Below, piece after piece: positions 36,253 to 45,386 of a DNA stretch of 64,000 nucleotides (position 1 is the first letter of the stretch; each line of letters begins with the position of its first letter). The stretch spans positions 310,001 through 374,000 of the forward strand of contig JBBCGL010000001.1 of NCBI GenBank assembly GCA_037200385.1. Reading direction: 5' to 3'. Both the position numbers and the translations under genes were made by a program. The notes under the pieces are model-generated. The model was not told the DNA's origin. It worked only from the letters and a program-made list of their open reading frames with translations, and made no database searches. This DNA is from Rhizomicrobium sp. Its GTDB lineage: Bacteria; Pseudomonadota; Alphaproteobacteria; Micropepsales; Micropepsaceae.

Positions 36253-37707
36253 ATGAGCGCTGCGGAAGCCCGACCGATCGCCCTCGATCCCGCACAGCGG
36301 ATGCGCGCGATCCTCGAAAAACAGCGCCAGGCCCATCTGAAGGAGGGGCCGCCCAGCGCCGAGAAGCGCATCGAGTGGATCGACCGCTCCATTGCCCTGC
36401 TGGTCGGCCACAAGGACGCCATCGCCGACGCGCTGCGCGAGGATTTCGGCCATCGCTCGGTGGAGGCGTCGCTGTTCACCGACGTCTCCGGTTCGATCGG
36501 CCCGCTCAAGCACGCCAAGGCGCATCTGAAGACCTGGATGAAGCGCGAGAAGCGCAAGGTGACGCCGGCGATCCTCGGGCTGTTCGGCGCCAAGGCCTAT
36601 ATCGAATACCAGCCCAAGGGCGTCGTCGGCGTGATCAGCCCGTGGAATTTCCCCTTCAACCTCACCTTCACGCCGCTCGCCGGCATCTTCGCGGCGGGCA
36701 ACCGCGCGATGATCAAGCCCTCGGAGTTCACCCCGCGCTGCTCGGAGCTGATGGCGCGCCTCTTCGCCTCGGCCTATGACGAGACCGAGGTCGCGGTGTT
36801 CACCGGCGGGGCCGAGGTCGGCGCGTCCTTCGCGCGCCAGCCCTTCGACCACCTGCTGTTCACCGGCGCGACCTCGATCGCCTATCACGTGATGAAGGCG
36901 GCGGCGGAGAACCTGGTGCCGACCACGCTCGAGCTCGGCGGCAAGTCGCCGGTGATCGTTTCCGACAGCGCCGACATGGCGCTGACCGCCAAGCGCGTGA
37001 TGCAGGGCAAGACCCTCAATGCCGGCCAGATCTGCCTCGCGCCGGATTACGTGATGGTGCCGGAAGGCAAGGCGAAGGAATTCGTCCATGCGGCCGCCAA
37101 TGCGATCTCGACGATGTTCCCGACGCTGAAGGACAATCCCGACTACACCTCGGTGATCAACCAGCGCCACTACGACCGCCTGCAGGGCTATCTCGACGAC
37201 GCGCGCGCCAAGGGGGCCGAGATCGTCGAGCTCAATCCGGCCAAGGAGGATTTCCGCCAGCAGCCCTATCACAAGATCCCGCCGACCCTGGTCCTCAACC
37301 CGACCGACGACATGGCGATCATGAAGGACGAGATCTTCGGACCGCTGCTGCCGGTGAAGACCTACAAGAACGTCGAAGATGCGATCGGCTATGTGAACGC
37401 GCATAGCCGGCCGCTCGGCCTCTACTATTTCGGCAAGGACGGTGCGGAGCAGGAGAAGGTGCTCACCCGCACCACCTCGGGCGGTGTCAGCGTCAACGAT
37501 GTCGTGATGCATGTCGCGATGGAAGACCTGCCGTTCGGCGGCATCGGCCCGTCCGGCATGGGCAACTACCACGGCCTCGACGGCTTCAAGACCTTCAGCC
37601 ACGCCAAGGCGGTGTTCCAGCAGGTCAGCCGCGACCTCACGGCCATGCTGCGTCCGCCTTACGGCGAAGGCATCCGCAAGATGCTGGCGGGCAGCATCAA
37701 GGCGTAG
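36253..37707 (+). CDS. Aldehyde dehydrogenase, coniferyl-aldehyde type
   Basis: NAD(P)-dependent oxidation of aldehydes to acids. A 484-aa protein from ATG 36253 with GGAAGG 7 bp upstream. Motifs: SPWNFPFNLTFTP (cofactor), LELGGKSPVIV with catalytic Glu and NAGQICLAPDYV with catalytic Cys, then DEIFGPLLPV. The whole resembles coniferyl aldehyde dehydrogenase (CalB) and related broad-range enzymes. Stop codons of this gene and the MFS gene overlap by 11 bp in convergent orientation. Confidence 0.92.
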   Translation: MSAAEARPIALDPAQRMRAILEKQRQAHLKEGPPSAEKRIEWIDRSIALLVGHKDAIADALREDFGHRSVEASLFTDVSGSIGPLKHAKAHLKTWMKREKRKVTPAILGLFGAKAYIEYQPKGVVGVISPWNFPFNLTFTPLAGIFAAGNRAMIKPSEFTPRCSELMARLFASAYDETEVAVFTGGAEVGASFARQPFDHLLFTGATSIAYHVMKAAAENLVPTTLELGGKSPVIVSDSADMALTAKRVMQGKTLNAGQICLAPDYVMVPEGKAKEFVHAAANAISTMFPTLKDNPDYTSVINQRHYDRLQGYLDDARAKGAEIVELNPAKEDFRQQPYHKIPPTLVLNPTDDMAIMKDEIFGPLLPVKTYKNVEDAIGYVNAHSRPLGLYYFGKDGAEQEKVLTRTTSGGVSVNDVVMHVAMEDLPFGGIGPSGMGNYHGLDGFKTFSHAKAVFQQVSRDLTAMLRPPYGEGIRKMLAGSIKA

Positions 37708-38965
37708 GGCGTTCGGCGTCCAGGCTGAAACGCACGCGGCCGGCGTCGATCCGGACGCGCAGGCCGCGATGCGTCGCGAGATAAGCGAGGGCGATCGCGG
37801 CGGCTGCGAAGCCCGAGGCGGCGCCAACGCCCAGCGCCCAGCGCGGCCCGAACCGGTCGGCGATCCAGCCGACCAGGGGCGCGCCGAGCGGCGTTCCGCC
37901 CAGCGCGATGGCCAGCAGGATCGCCATGACGCGGCCGCGCATCGCCGGCGCGGTCCAGAGCTGGATCGCGCCATTCGCGGTGGTGGTGAAGGTTTGTGCC
38001 GCCAGGCCGACGAACATCAATGCCGCGCCGAACAGGACATAGCTCGGCGCGAGCGCGGCCATCGCCAGGCCGGCGCCGAAGGCCGCCGCGCCGACGAGCA
38101 GGAAGGCGATCCGGGGTTTCTCGCGCCTGGCCGACAGGAGCGCGCCGGCGACCGATCCGACCGCCATCACGGAAGTCAGCAGGCCGTAGCGGCTCGCGTC
38201 GCCGTGGAAGACGCTGACCGTCATGGTCGCGACGAAGATCGGATAGTTGATGCCGAAGGTGCCGATCAGGAACAGCATGAACAGCACCGCCAGGATGTCC
38301 GGCCGGTTCCGGATATAGCGGAAGCCCTCCGCCAGGCTGCCGCGCGCCCGGACCGCGCGGTGGCTCGCATGCAATTCGCCTTTGCGCAGCAGGCCGAGCG
38401 ATCCGAGCACGGCGGCGAAGGACGCGGCGTTGATCAGGAACACCCAGCCCGAGCCGACCGCGGCGATCAGGCCGCCGGCGATGGCGGGGCCGATCATGCG
38501 CGCCATGTTGAACGAGGTCGAATTGAGCGCCACGGCGTTCGAAAGATGGGCTTCCGACACCAGTTCCGACACGAAAGTCTGGCGCGCCGGCGTGTCGAAC
38601 GCCGCGACGCAGCCGAGCAGGAGTGCGAACACATAGACGTGCCAGAGCTGCACGATGCCGCAGAGCGTGAGCACCCCGAGCCCCAGCGCGAGCAGGCCCA
38701 TGGCGCCTTGCGTGGCGAACAGGAGCTTGCGACGGTCCAGGTGATCGGCGGCAAAGCCGGTGAACGGCAGCAGAAACAGCTGCGGCCCGAATTGCAGCCC
38801 CATGACCACGCCGACGGCCGTCGCATTGTGATGCGTCAGCTGCGCCAGCACGATCCAGTCCTGCGCGGTGCGCTGCATCCAGGTGCCGATATTGGACACC
38901 AGCGCGCCGCCCGCCCACAGGCGATAGTTGCGGATGCGCAGCGAGCGGAATGTCCCGCCGCTCAT
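37697..38965 (-). CDS. MFS transporter (drug/siderophore exporter type)
   Basis: A 422-aa protein from ATG 38965, which overlaps the upstream stop (ATGA). Twelve hydrophobic segments are apparent; N-terminal MSGGTFRSLRIRNYRLW followed by TWMQRTAQDWIVL is typical of the enterobactin-exporter-like (MFS_3) group. Last gene of the marR-membrane protein-MFS set, so efflux under MarR control is likely. Substrate unknown. Confidence 0.9.
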   Translation of the reverse strand: MSGGTFRSLRIRNYRLWAGGALVSNIGTWMQRTAQDWIVLAQLTHHNATAVGVVMGLQFGPQLFLLPFTGFAADHLDRRKLLFATQGAMGLLALGLGVLTLCGIVQLWHVYVFALLLGCVAAFDTPARQTFVSELVSEAHLSNAVALNSTSFNMARMIGPAIAGGLIAAVGSGWVFLINAASFAAVLGSLGLLRKGELHASHRAVRARGSLAEGFRYIRNRPDILAVLFMLFLIGTFGINYPIFVATMTVSVFHGDASRYGLLTSVMAVGSVAGALLSARREKPRIAFLLVGAAAFGAGLAMAALAPSYVLFGAALMFVGLAAQTFTTTANGAIQLWTAPAMRGRVMAILLAIALGGTPLGAPLVGWIADRFGPRWALGVGAASGFAAAAIALAYLATHRGLRVRIDAGRVRFSLDAERPTP

Positions 38966-39294
38966 GCGTCCTTTTTGGCGGCATTGCCGCCGTTGAAACG
39001 CCCGAAGCGGCTGCCCGTCAGCAGCCCGAGGACGAGGGTGCCCGCGCCGAACGCGGCGATGTCCGGCGTCGACCGCAGATCGAACTGGCCGACGCGGCAC
39101 AGCAGCAGATACGCGGCCACGAGGTTGCCGAAGCCCCACAGCACGTTCACCGTCGAAGACGACAGGCCTTCGCCCGGCGGCTTGGCGAACGGGCTCTGGA
39201 AGGCCTTGCCCATGACGCCGCTGACGAAATGCGGGATGGCGTTGGTCAGAAAGGCGCCGCCGAAAAAATAGGCCGTGGCCGTGCTCCATTCCAT
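38962..39294 (-). CDS. Small membrane protein, 110 aa
   Basis: ATG 39294 with GGAG upstream. Three hydrophobic segments (about 5-30, 45-68, 78-95). Sequence STATAYFFGGAFLTNAIPHF at the N-terminus and GFGNLVAAYLLL in the middle. I do not recognise a named family. It lies between marR and the MFS gene, coupled to the latter by ATGA, so it may assist export or be co-controlled. Confidence 0.82.
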   Translation of the reverse strand: MEWSTATAYFFGGAFLTNAIPHFVSGVMGKAFQSPFAKPPGEGLSSSTVNVLWGFGNLVAAYLLLCRVGQFDLRSTPDIAAFGAGTLVLGLLTGSRFGRFNGGNAAKKDA

Positions 39295-39316
39295 GATCGA
39301 TCTCCTTGGTATCGGG

Positions 39317-39748
39317 TTACCGCGTGTCGCGATCCGCGAGACGCCGGATGATGTCGCCCGCGGCGAACAGCGTCTGCTGCTCCCGCGCGTCGAGCTGGGC
39401 GACGGCCTCCAGCAGCCAGGCGCGCTTGGCGTCGCCGGTGCGCTTGCGTTCGGCCTCGCCCTTCGGCGTCGGCGTGATCGTCATCTGCCGCCCGTCCGTC
39501 GGATGCGGCACGCGCGCGACCATGCCGAGCCCTTCGAGGGCGGCGATCGTCGCGCCCATCGATTGCGGTTTCATCCCTTCGGCGCGCGCCAGTTCGGCGG
39601 TGGTGGCGGGTCCGCCGACGACCAACCGGCCGAGCACGGCCGATTGTGTCCAGCTCAGCTCATGCGCCCCCGCGGCGCGGACGCGGCGCGCCAGCAGGCC
39701 GACGGCCTGGACGAAATCGGTGACGGCGGCCTTGAGGTCTTTGGGCAT
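39317..39748 (-). CDS. MarR-family transcriptional regulator
   Basis: A 143-aa protein from ATG 39748 (TTG at 39754 is possible). Winged-helix region at about 35-105: ATTAELARAEGMKPQSMGAT, LEGLGMVARVPHPTDGRQM with the wing, and LTPKGEAERK-like ITPTPKGEAERK. Directly upstream is a perfect 39-bp inverted repeat, a likely autoregulatory operator. Downstream genes encode a membrane protein and an MFS exporter. Confidence 0.92.
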   Translation of the reverse strand: MPKDLKAAVTDFVQAVGLLARRVRAAGAHELSWTQSAVLGRLVVGGPATTAELARAEGMKPQSMGATIAALEGLGMVARVPHPTDGRQMTITPTPKGEAERKRTGDAKRAWLLEAVAQLDAREQQTLFAAGDIIRRLADRDTR

Positions 39749-39770
39749 GACCAAGCCACGCTACGACATG

Positions 39771-39814
39771 ACAGGTGAACTTGCAAGTCTAACTTGCAAG
39801 TTCACCTGTTTATA
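39771..39814 (-). promoter_or_regulatory. MarR operator and -10 element
   Basis: ACAGGTGAACTTGCAAGT (39771-39788) and its exact reverse complement (39792-39809) are separated by 3 bp. Each arm contains the self-complementary decamer ACTTGCAAGT, so two MarR-dimer boxes lie 13 bp apart. TATAAA (39809-39814, minus strand) abuts the repeat, placing the transcription start inside it. Binding would block the marR-MFS promoter. Confidence 0.85.
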
Positions 39815-39860
39815 TCGTCGCCGCTGTCGAGTCGTATCGAGCAGGTTTTGCGAAAGATGC

Positions 39861-40646
39861 CTATTCGGCGGTCCAGCCGCCGTCGACCGAGATGTTCGCG
39901 CCGGTGATGTTCTTCGCCGCGTCCGAGCACAGGAACACCGCGATCCCCGCGACCTCCTCGACGGTCACGAACTCTTTGGTCGGCTGGGCGTCCAGCAGCA
40001 CGTCGTTGATGACCTGTTCCTTGGTCATGTTGCGCGCCTTCATCGTGTCGGGGATCTGCTTCTCGACCAGCGGAGTCCAGACATAGCCCGGGCTGATGCA
40101 GTTGACCGTGATGCCGTGCGTCGCGGTCTCCAGCGCGATGGTCTTGGTCAGGCCGGCGATGCCGTGCTTGGCCGCGACATAGGCCGACTTGAACGGCGAG
40201 GCCACCAGCGAATGGGCCGAGGCGGTCGAGATGATGCGGCCCCAGCCGCGCTTCTTCATCCCCGGCACCGCGGCGCGCATGCACAGGAAGGCCGAGGTCA
40301 GGTTGATGGCGATGATCTGCTGCCATTTCTCGACCGGAAACTCCTCGACCGGCGCCACGAACTGGATGCCGGCATTGCACACCAGCACGTCGGCGGAGCC
40401 GAAGGTGGTCTCGGCCAGCGCGATCATGGCGGCGACCTCGTCGGGCTTGGTCATGTCGGCCGGCGAGTAGATCGCCTTGACGCCGAAATCGGCCTCGATG
40501 CCCGCGCGCTCCTTCTCGATGGCTGCGGCGTCGCCGAAGCCGTTCAGCGTGATGTTGGCGCCTTCCTTGGCGAAGGCGCGGGCATAGGCGAGGCCGATGC
40601 CGCTGGTGGAGCCGGTGACGACGGCGGATTTGCCTTTGAGCGACAT
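39861..40646 (-). CDS. bdhA: 3-hydroxybutyrate dehydrogenase
   Basis: Interconverts (R)-3-hydroxybutyrate and acetoacetate with NAD. A 261-aa SDR with TGSTSGIGLAYA, VCNAGIQF, Ser in STASAHSLV and YVAAK, plus family-typical IQFVAPVEEFPVEKW and SPGYVWTPLVEKQI. GGAG upstream of the ATG. Last of three genes with acetoacetate decarboxylase and a patatin-like protein, so it probably serves breakdown of polyhydroxybutyrate or ketone bodies. Confidence 0.95.
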   Translation of the reverse strand: MSLKGKSAVVTGSTSGIGLAYARAFAKEGANITLNGFGDAAAIEKERAGIEADFGVKAIYSPADMTKPDEVAAMIALAETTFGSADVLVCNAGIQFVAPVEEFPVEKWQQIIAINLTSAFLCMRAAVPGMKKRGWGRIISTASAHSLVASPFKSAYVAAKHGIAGLTKTIALETATHGITVNCISPGYVWTPLVEKQIPDTMKARNMTKEQVINDVLLDAQPTKEFVTVEEVAGIAVFLCSDAAKNITGANISVDGGWTAE

Positions 40647-40658
40647 GGGGTAACTCCT

Positions 40659-41405
40659 TTAAGGGGTAAGATAATCGTGCAGCACGCGGCCATAGGGCAG
40701 CACGAAATCGACGATCTGGTGGCGGCCGCCGACGATCTCGAGCACGGGCAGGTCGGCGACACGGCAATTGACGTGCGGGATCAGGTGCAGCCGCGCCGGC
40801 CCGTCCCACGCCTCGTGGACGACGATGTCTTCCAGATTATAGCCGACGAGCTGGGCGACCTTGGGCTTGCCGTCGACATCCGGAATCCATTTGAGGTTCA
40901 CGTTGAGCTTGGCGATGCCCGCCTTCACCATGTCGAGCTTGTCGGCGAGGCTGACGGGTTTGTAGCTCATCGTGCCAAGCGCCACGCGCTCGTCGTCGTA
41001 GTGCAGGGTGCCGGTCAGCGTATCCTTGATCACTTTGAGTCGCGGCACGCCGTATTTCTTGGGAAAGCCCCAGATCTCGCGCCCGCCGGTGATCGGCGGC
41101 TCGTCGTCCAGGTACATCTGCACTGAGAAATTGCACGGCTCGCCGTTGAAGGTCGCGAACACGCCGGTGCCGCTCTCCTCATAGTCGCCGAAGCCCGACG
41201 CATCGGGCATCTTCATCCACTCGTAATAGGCGAGGTCGCCCGCCGCCGGCGCCAGCGGCTCGGGCAGGGCGGCGCGGATCGCCGCGGGGTCGGTGCGATA
41301 GGTGATGATGAGATATTCGCGCCGCACGAAACGGAACGGCCCGTGCGGATAGCTCGGGCTGAACAGCGGCATGGACGAGGCGTTCAGGATGTCGTCGCGC
41401 GTCAC
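40659..41405 (-). CDS. adc: Acetoacetate decarboxylase
   Basis: Converts acetoacetate to acetone and CO2. A 248-aa protein from GTG 41405, which overlaps the patatin stop (GTGA). The Schiff-base Lys lies in EIWGFPKKYGVPRL, preceded by YLDDEPPITGGRE, both diagnostic. A bdhA gene follows 12 bp later. Together they handle 3-hydroxybutyrate and acetoacetate. Confidence 0.94.
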   Translation of the reverse strand: MTRDDILNASSMPLFSPSYPHGPFRFVRREYLIITYRTDPAAIRAALPEPLAPAAGDLAYYEWMKMPDASGFGDYEESGTGVFATFNGEPCNFSVQMYLDDEPPITGGREIWGFPKKYGVPRLKVIKDTLTGTLHYDDERVALGTMSYKPVSLADKLDMVKAGIAKLNVNLKWIPDVDGKPKVAQLVGYNLEDIVVHEAWDGPARLHLIPHVNCRVADLPVLEIVGGRHQIVDFVLPYGRVLHDYLTP

Positions 41406-42526
41406 TTGAGAGGCTCCATCTCGATCAGCTTGGTCGTCGCCTTACGGCGCTCGCACACCATCTCGCCGCGCTTCTCCATCGTCTTGCGCAGGTCCGCCAG
41501 GCCGGCGGCCCAGTGCTCCAGCATGGTCTGGCGCGAGAATTCATAGTCCTTCGACGGGCCTTCATAGGGCTTGCGGCGATAGACCAGCTTCACCAGCGTC
41601 ACCGCGTTCTCGTAGGACAGGTCGCCCAGCAGCTCGGCGTTCGGCGTCTTGCGCAGTTCGGGCGGCAGCGAGTCCAGCAGCGCGCGCAGCGCAACCTTGG
41701 CCTCGTGGATTTTCAGCCCCATCTCGGTGTTGTGCGCGGTGCGGCTGGCATAGCGGATGTCCTTCTCGCGCTCGGCGACTTCCAGGAGCGTGCGCGGCAG
41801 CCGGCCGGCCGCGTTGAACAGGTCGACCTGGAGGATCACGAGATCGTCCTTCGTCACCGTCTGCATCACATGTTGCAGCGGCGTATTGGAGACGACGCCG
41901 CCGTCCCAATAATGCTCGCCGTCGATCTCGATCGGCGGAAAGCCGGGCGGCAGCGCGCCCGAGGCCATCACATGCTCCGGCCCGATCCGCTGCGCGGTGT
42001 TGTCGAAATAGACGAGCTGGCCGGTCCGGATGTTCACCGCGCCCAGGCTGAGGCGGACCTCCTTCGCGTTGATCCGGTCGAAGTCGACCAGCTTGGTCAG
42101 CGTCTCGCGCAGCGGGCCGGTGTCGTAATAGCTGAGCGCTTCGGGGGCACCGGGCGGATAGAACAGGGCCGGGGGGAAGCGCGGACGGAAGAAGCCCGCC
42201 ACGCCGGCCGCCGCGGTCCAGGCGGCGGCGGCTTCGTTCAGGACCGACCGCACCGTCGCGCCGGGGACATCCGGGTTGAAGGGCATGCCGACGCTCGAGG
42301 TCTCCCAGAACGCCCGCAGGTTGGCGAGACGGTCTGCGCGCCGGTTGCCCGCGATGAGCGCGGCATTGATGGCGCCGATCGAGATGCCCGCGACCCAATC
42401 GGGATGATAATCGGCCTCGGCGAGACCTTCGTAGACGCCGGCCTGGTAGGAGCCCAGCGCCCCGCCGCCCTGCAGGACAAGGACGCGACGCGGTTCGGCT
42501 ACGGGCTTGGGAGATTCATGCTGCAT
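41402..42526 (-). CDS. Patatin-like phospholipase
   Basis: A 374-aa serine lipase-fold protein. Oxyanion loop LQGGGALGSYQAGVYEG, nucleophile in AGISIGAINAA, Asp of the dyad in YWDGGVVSNTP. The C-terminal region (about 290-360) resembles the extra domain (DUF3734) of patatins found beside bdhA. It leads the operon with adc and bdhA; a role at PHB granules or membrane lipids is inference. There is no clear ribosome site: a -10 element TATATT lies only about 8 bp before the ATG. Confidence 0.9.
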   Translation of the reverse strand: MQHESPKPVAEPRRVLVLQGGGALGSYQAGVYEGLAEADYHPDWVAGISIGAINAALIAGNRRADRLANLRAFWETSSVGMPFNPDVPGATVRSVLNEAAAAWTAAAGVAGFFRPRFPPALFYPPGAPEALSYYDTGPLRETLTKLVDFDRINAKEVRLSLGAVNIRTGQLVYFDNTAQRIGPEHVMASGALPPGFPPIEIDGEHYWDGGVVSNTPLQHVMQTVTKDDLVILQVDLFNAAGRLPRTLLEVAEREKDIRYASRTAHNTEMGLKIHEAKVALRALLDSLPPELRKTPNAELLGDLSYENAVTLVKLVYRRKPYEGPSKDYEFSRQTMLEHWAAGLADLRKTMEKRGEMVCERRKATTKLIEMEPLK

Positions 42527-42533
42527 TGCAGCA

Positions 42534-42539
42534 AATATA
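42534..42539 (-). promoter_or_regulatory. -10 element close to the patatin start (possible leaderless mRNA)
   Basis: On the minus strand TATATT ends 7 bp before base 42527, right next to the ATG at 42526. A transcript starting there would have almost no leader, which fits the lack of a Shine-Dalgarno site. The -35 region is poor. Confidence 0.35.
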
Positions 42540-42658
42540 GCGCTACCGCCCGGCTTTTGCAGCCGTCTTTTTCATGAAGATTTGGAGATGATCGGACGTC
42601 TATCCGCATCCAGAGCCTTTCGAAGGACGAAGGCGCCGCTCTCGGGCAAGGTTCCGTC

Positions 42659-43479
42659 CTATCCGCCCGTCTTGTGCCCCAGCACTGCCAGTGCCGCATG
42701 CGCCGCTTCGATGCCGCCGACCGGATCGAACACGCCGTCCTCGACCGACCACAGCGCGCTCAGCACGCCATGCGCGAAGCACCAGCGCAGCAGGCGCTCG
42801 GGATCGAGCGCCAGCCGCTCCGCCAGGATGCGCACCCGGCGTGCCAGCGGCTTGGGCTCGCAGAACGCGCGCGTAGGATTGTGCAGGAAGGAGGCCGCCT
42901 CGAACGCCAGCTCGCCTGCATAGCCCTTGGGATCGATCACCAGCCAGCCGCGGGCCTCGTCGCGCACGACATTGGCGTGATGCAGGTCGGCATGCAGCAG
43001 GAAGCGCTCCGGCGCTTGGCTCTCGCACAGCGCGAAGAACGCGCGCTTGCCGTGTTCGAACAGGTCGCGCGTGAGCAGCGCATGCTCCGGATAGGGCCTG
43101 TTGAAGCAGCGCCCGCAATCGAACAATGTCGGGAAACCCTGGGGCGCGGGTCTGTCGTGCAGTGCCCAAACCGTGTCGCACCAGATGTGCGTGGCGCGGT
43201 CGTCGTCCTCGGACACAAGCTCGCCGAGCGCTGTGCCCGGGACGACGCGTTCGATCACGACCGCTTCCGCGTCGGCCTCGAACACACGCACGGCGCGGTC
43301 GCCCCAATGGCGCAGGATCTGCGCGCTGCGGCCCTCGTCGCTGTGCGGCTTGAAGACCTTCAGCAGCACGGGCGCATTGCCGCGCTTGGCGAAGGTCAGC
43401 CAGGAACTGTGGGTCTCGAACGGCTTGCCGTCCGGCGTCAGCCGCCACGTGTCCAGGTGCGGCTGAAGCTGCGGATGCG

Positions 43480-43483
<4 letters not shown>
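42659..43483 (-). CDS. APH/streptomycin-kinase-like phosphotransferase, probable CTG start
   Basis: A 274-aa protein if started at CTG 43483. The reading frame upstream of GTG 43369 encodes clear family sequence (PQLQPHLDTWRL, PDGKPFETHSSWL, GNAPVLLKVF), so a start at 43369 would cut off 38 residues. No ATG, GTG or TTG lies further up in frame. The CTG overlaps the helicase stop (CTGA) and has AAGAAGG 7 nt upstream. Kinase motifs: LLHADLHHANVV and VIDPKGYAGELAF. The family includes streptomycin 6-kinases, but a resistance role is not shown by the sequence. Confidence 0.82.
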
Positions 43484-45174
<1,691 letters not shown>

Positions 45175-45208
45175 GCCCGAATTGGCGATCCGACTCTATG
45201 TGCGTCGC

Positions 45209-45236
45209 AATATAGCGCAATTTTGTTACTTTTCAA
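45209..45236 (-). promoter_or_regulatory. Sigma-70 promoter of the helicase-kinase operon
   Basis: On the minus strand TTGAAA (45231-45236), a 16-bp AT-rich spacer and TATATT (45209-45214) make a near-consensus promoter, placing the start near 45202, about 27 nt before GTG 45174. Confidence 0.7.
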
Positions 45237-45386
45237 CCTCCGTGATTTTCAGCGAGTTCCATAAGGAGCTCCCGCCACTCGGGGGGAAGACAAGGCACGG
45301 ACCGCTTCGCCGGCCAGACGCTCCAGTCTGCCCCTCGACAAGCGCGCCGCCGGAGGCAACGCTCCGGCCGAACGCGGGAGGGGATC

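Noticed and set aside
42600-43448. Minus-strand frame of 282 aa over the kinase
   Set aside because: Wrong frame; the kinase motifs (HADLHHANV, DPKG) are in the 42659-43483 frame.
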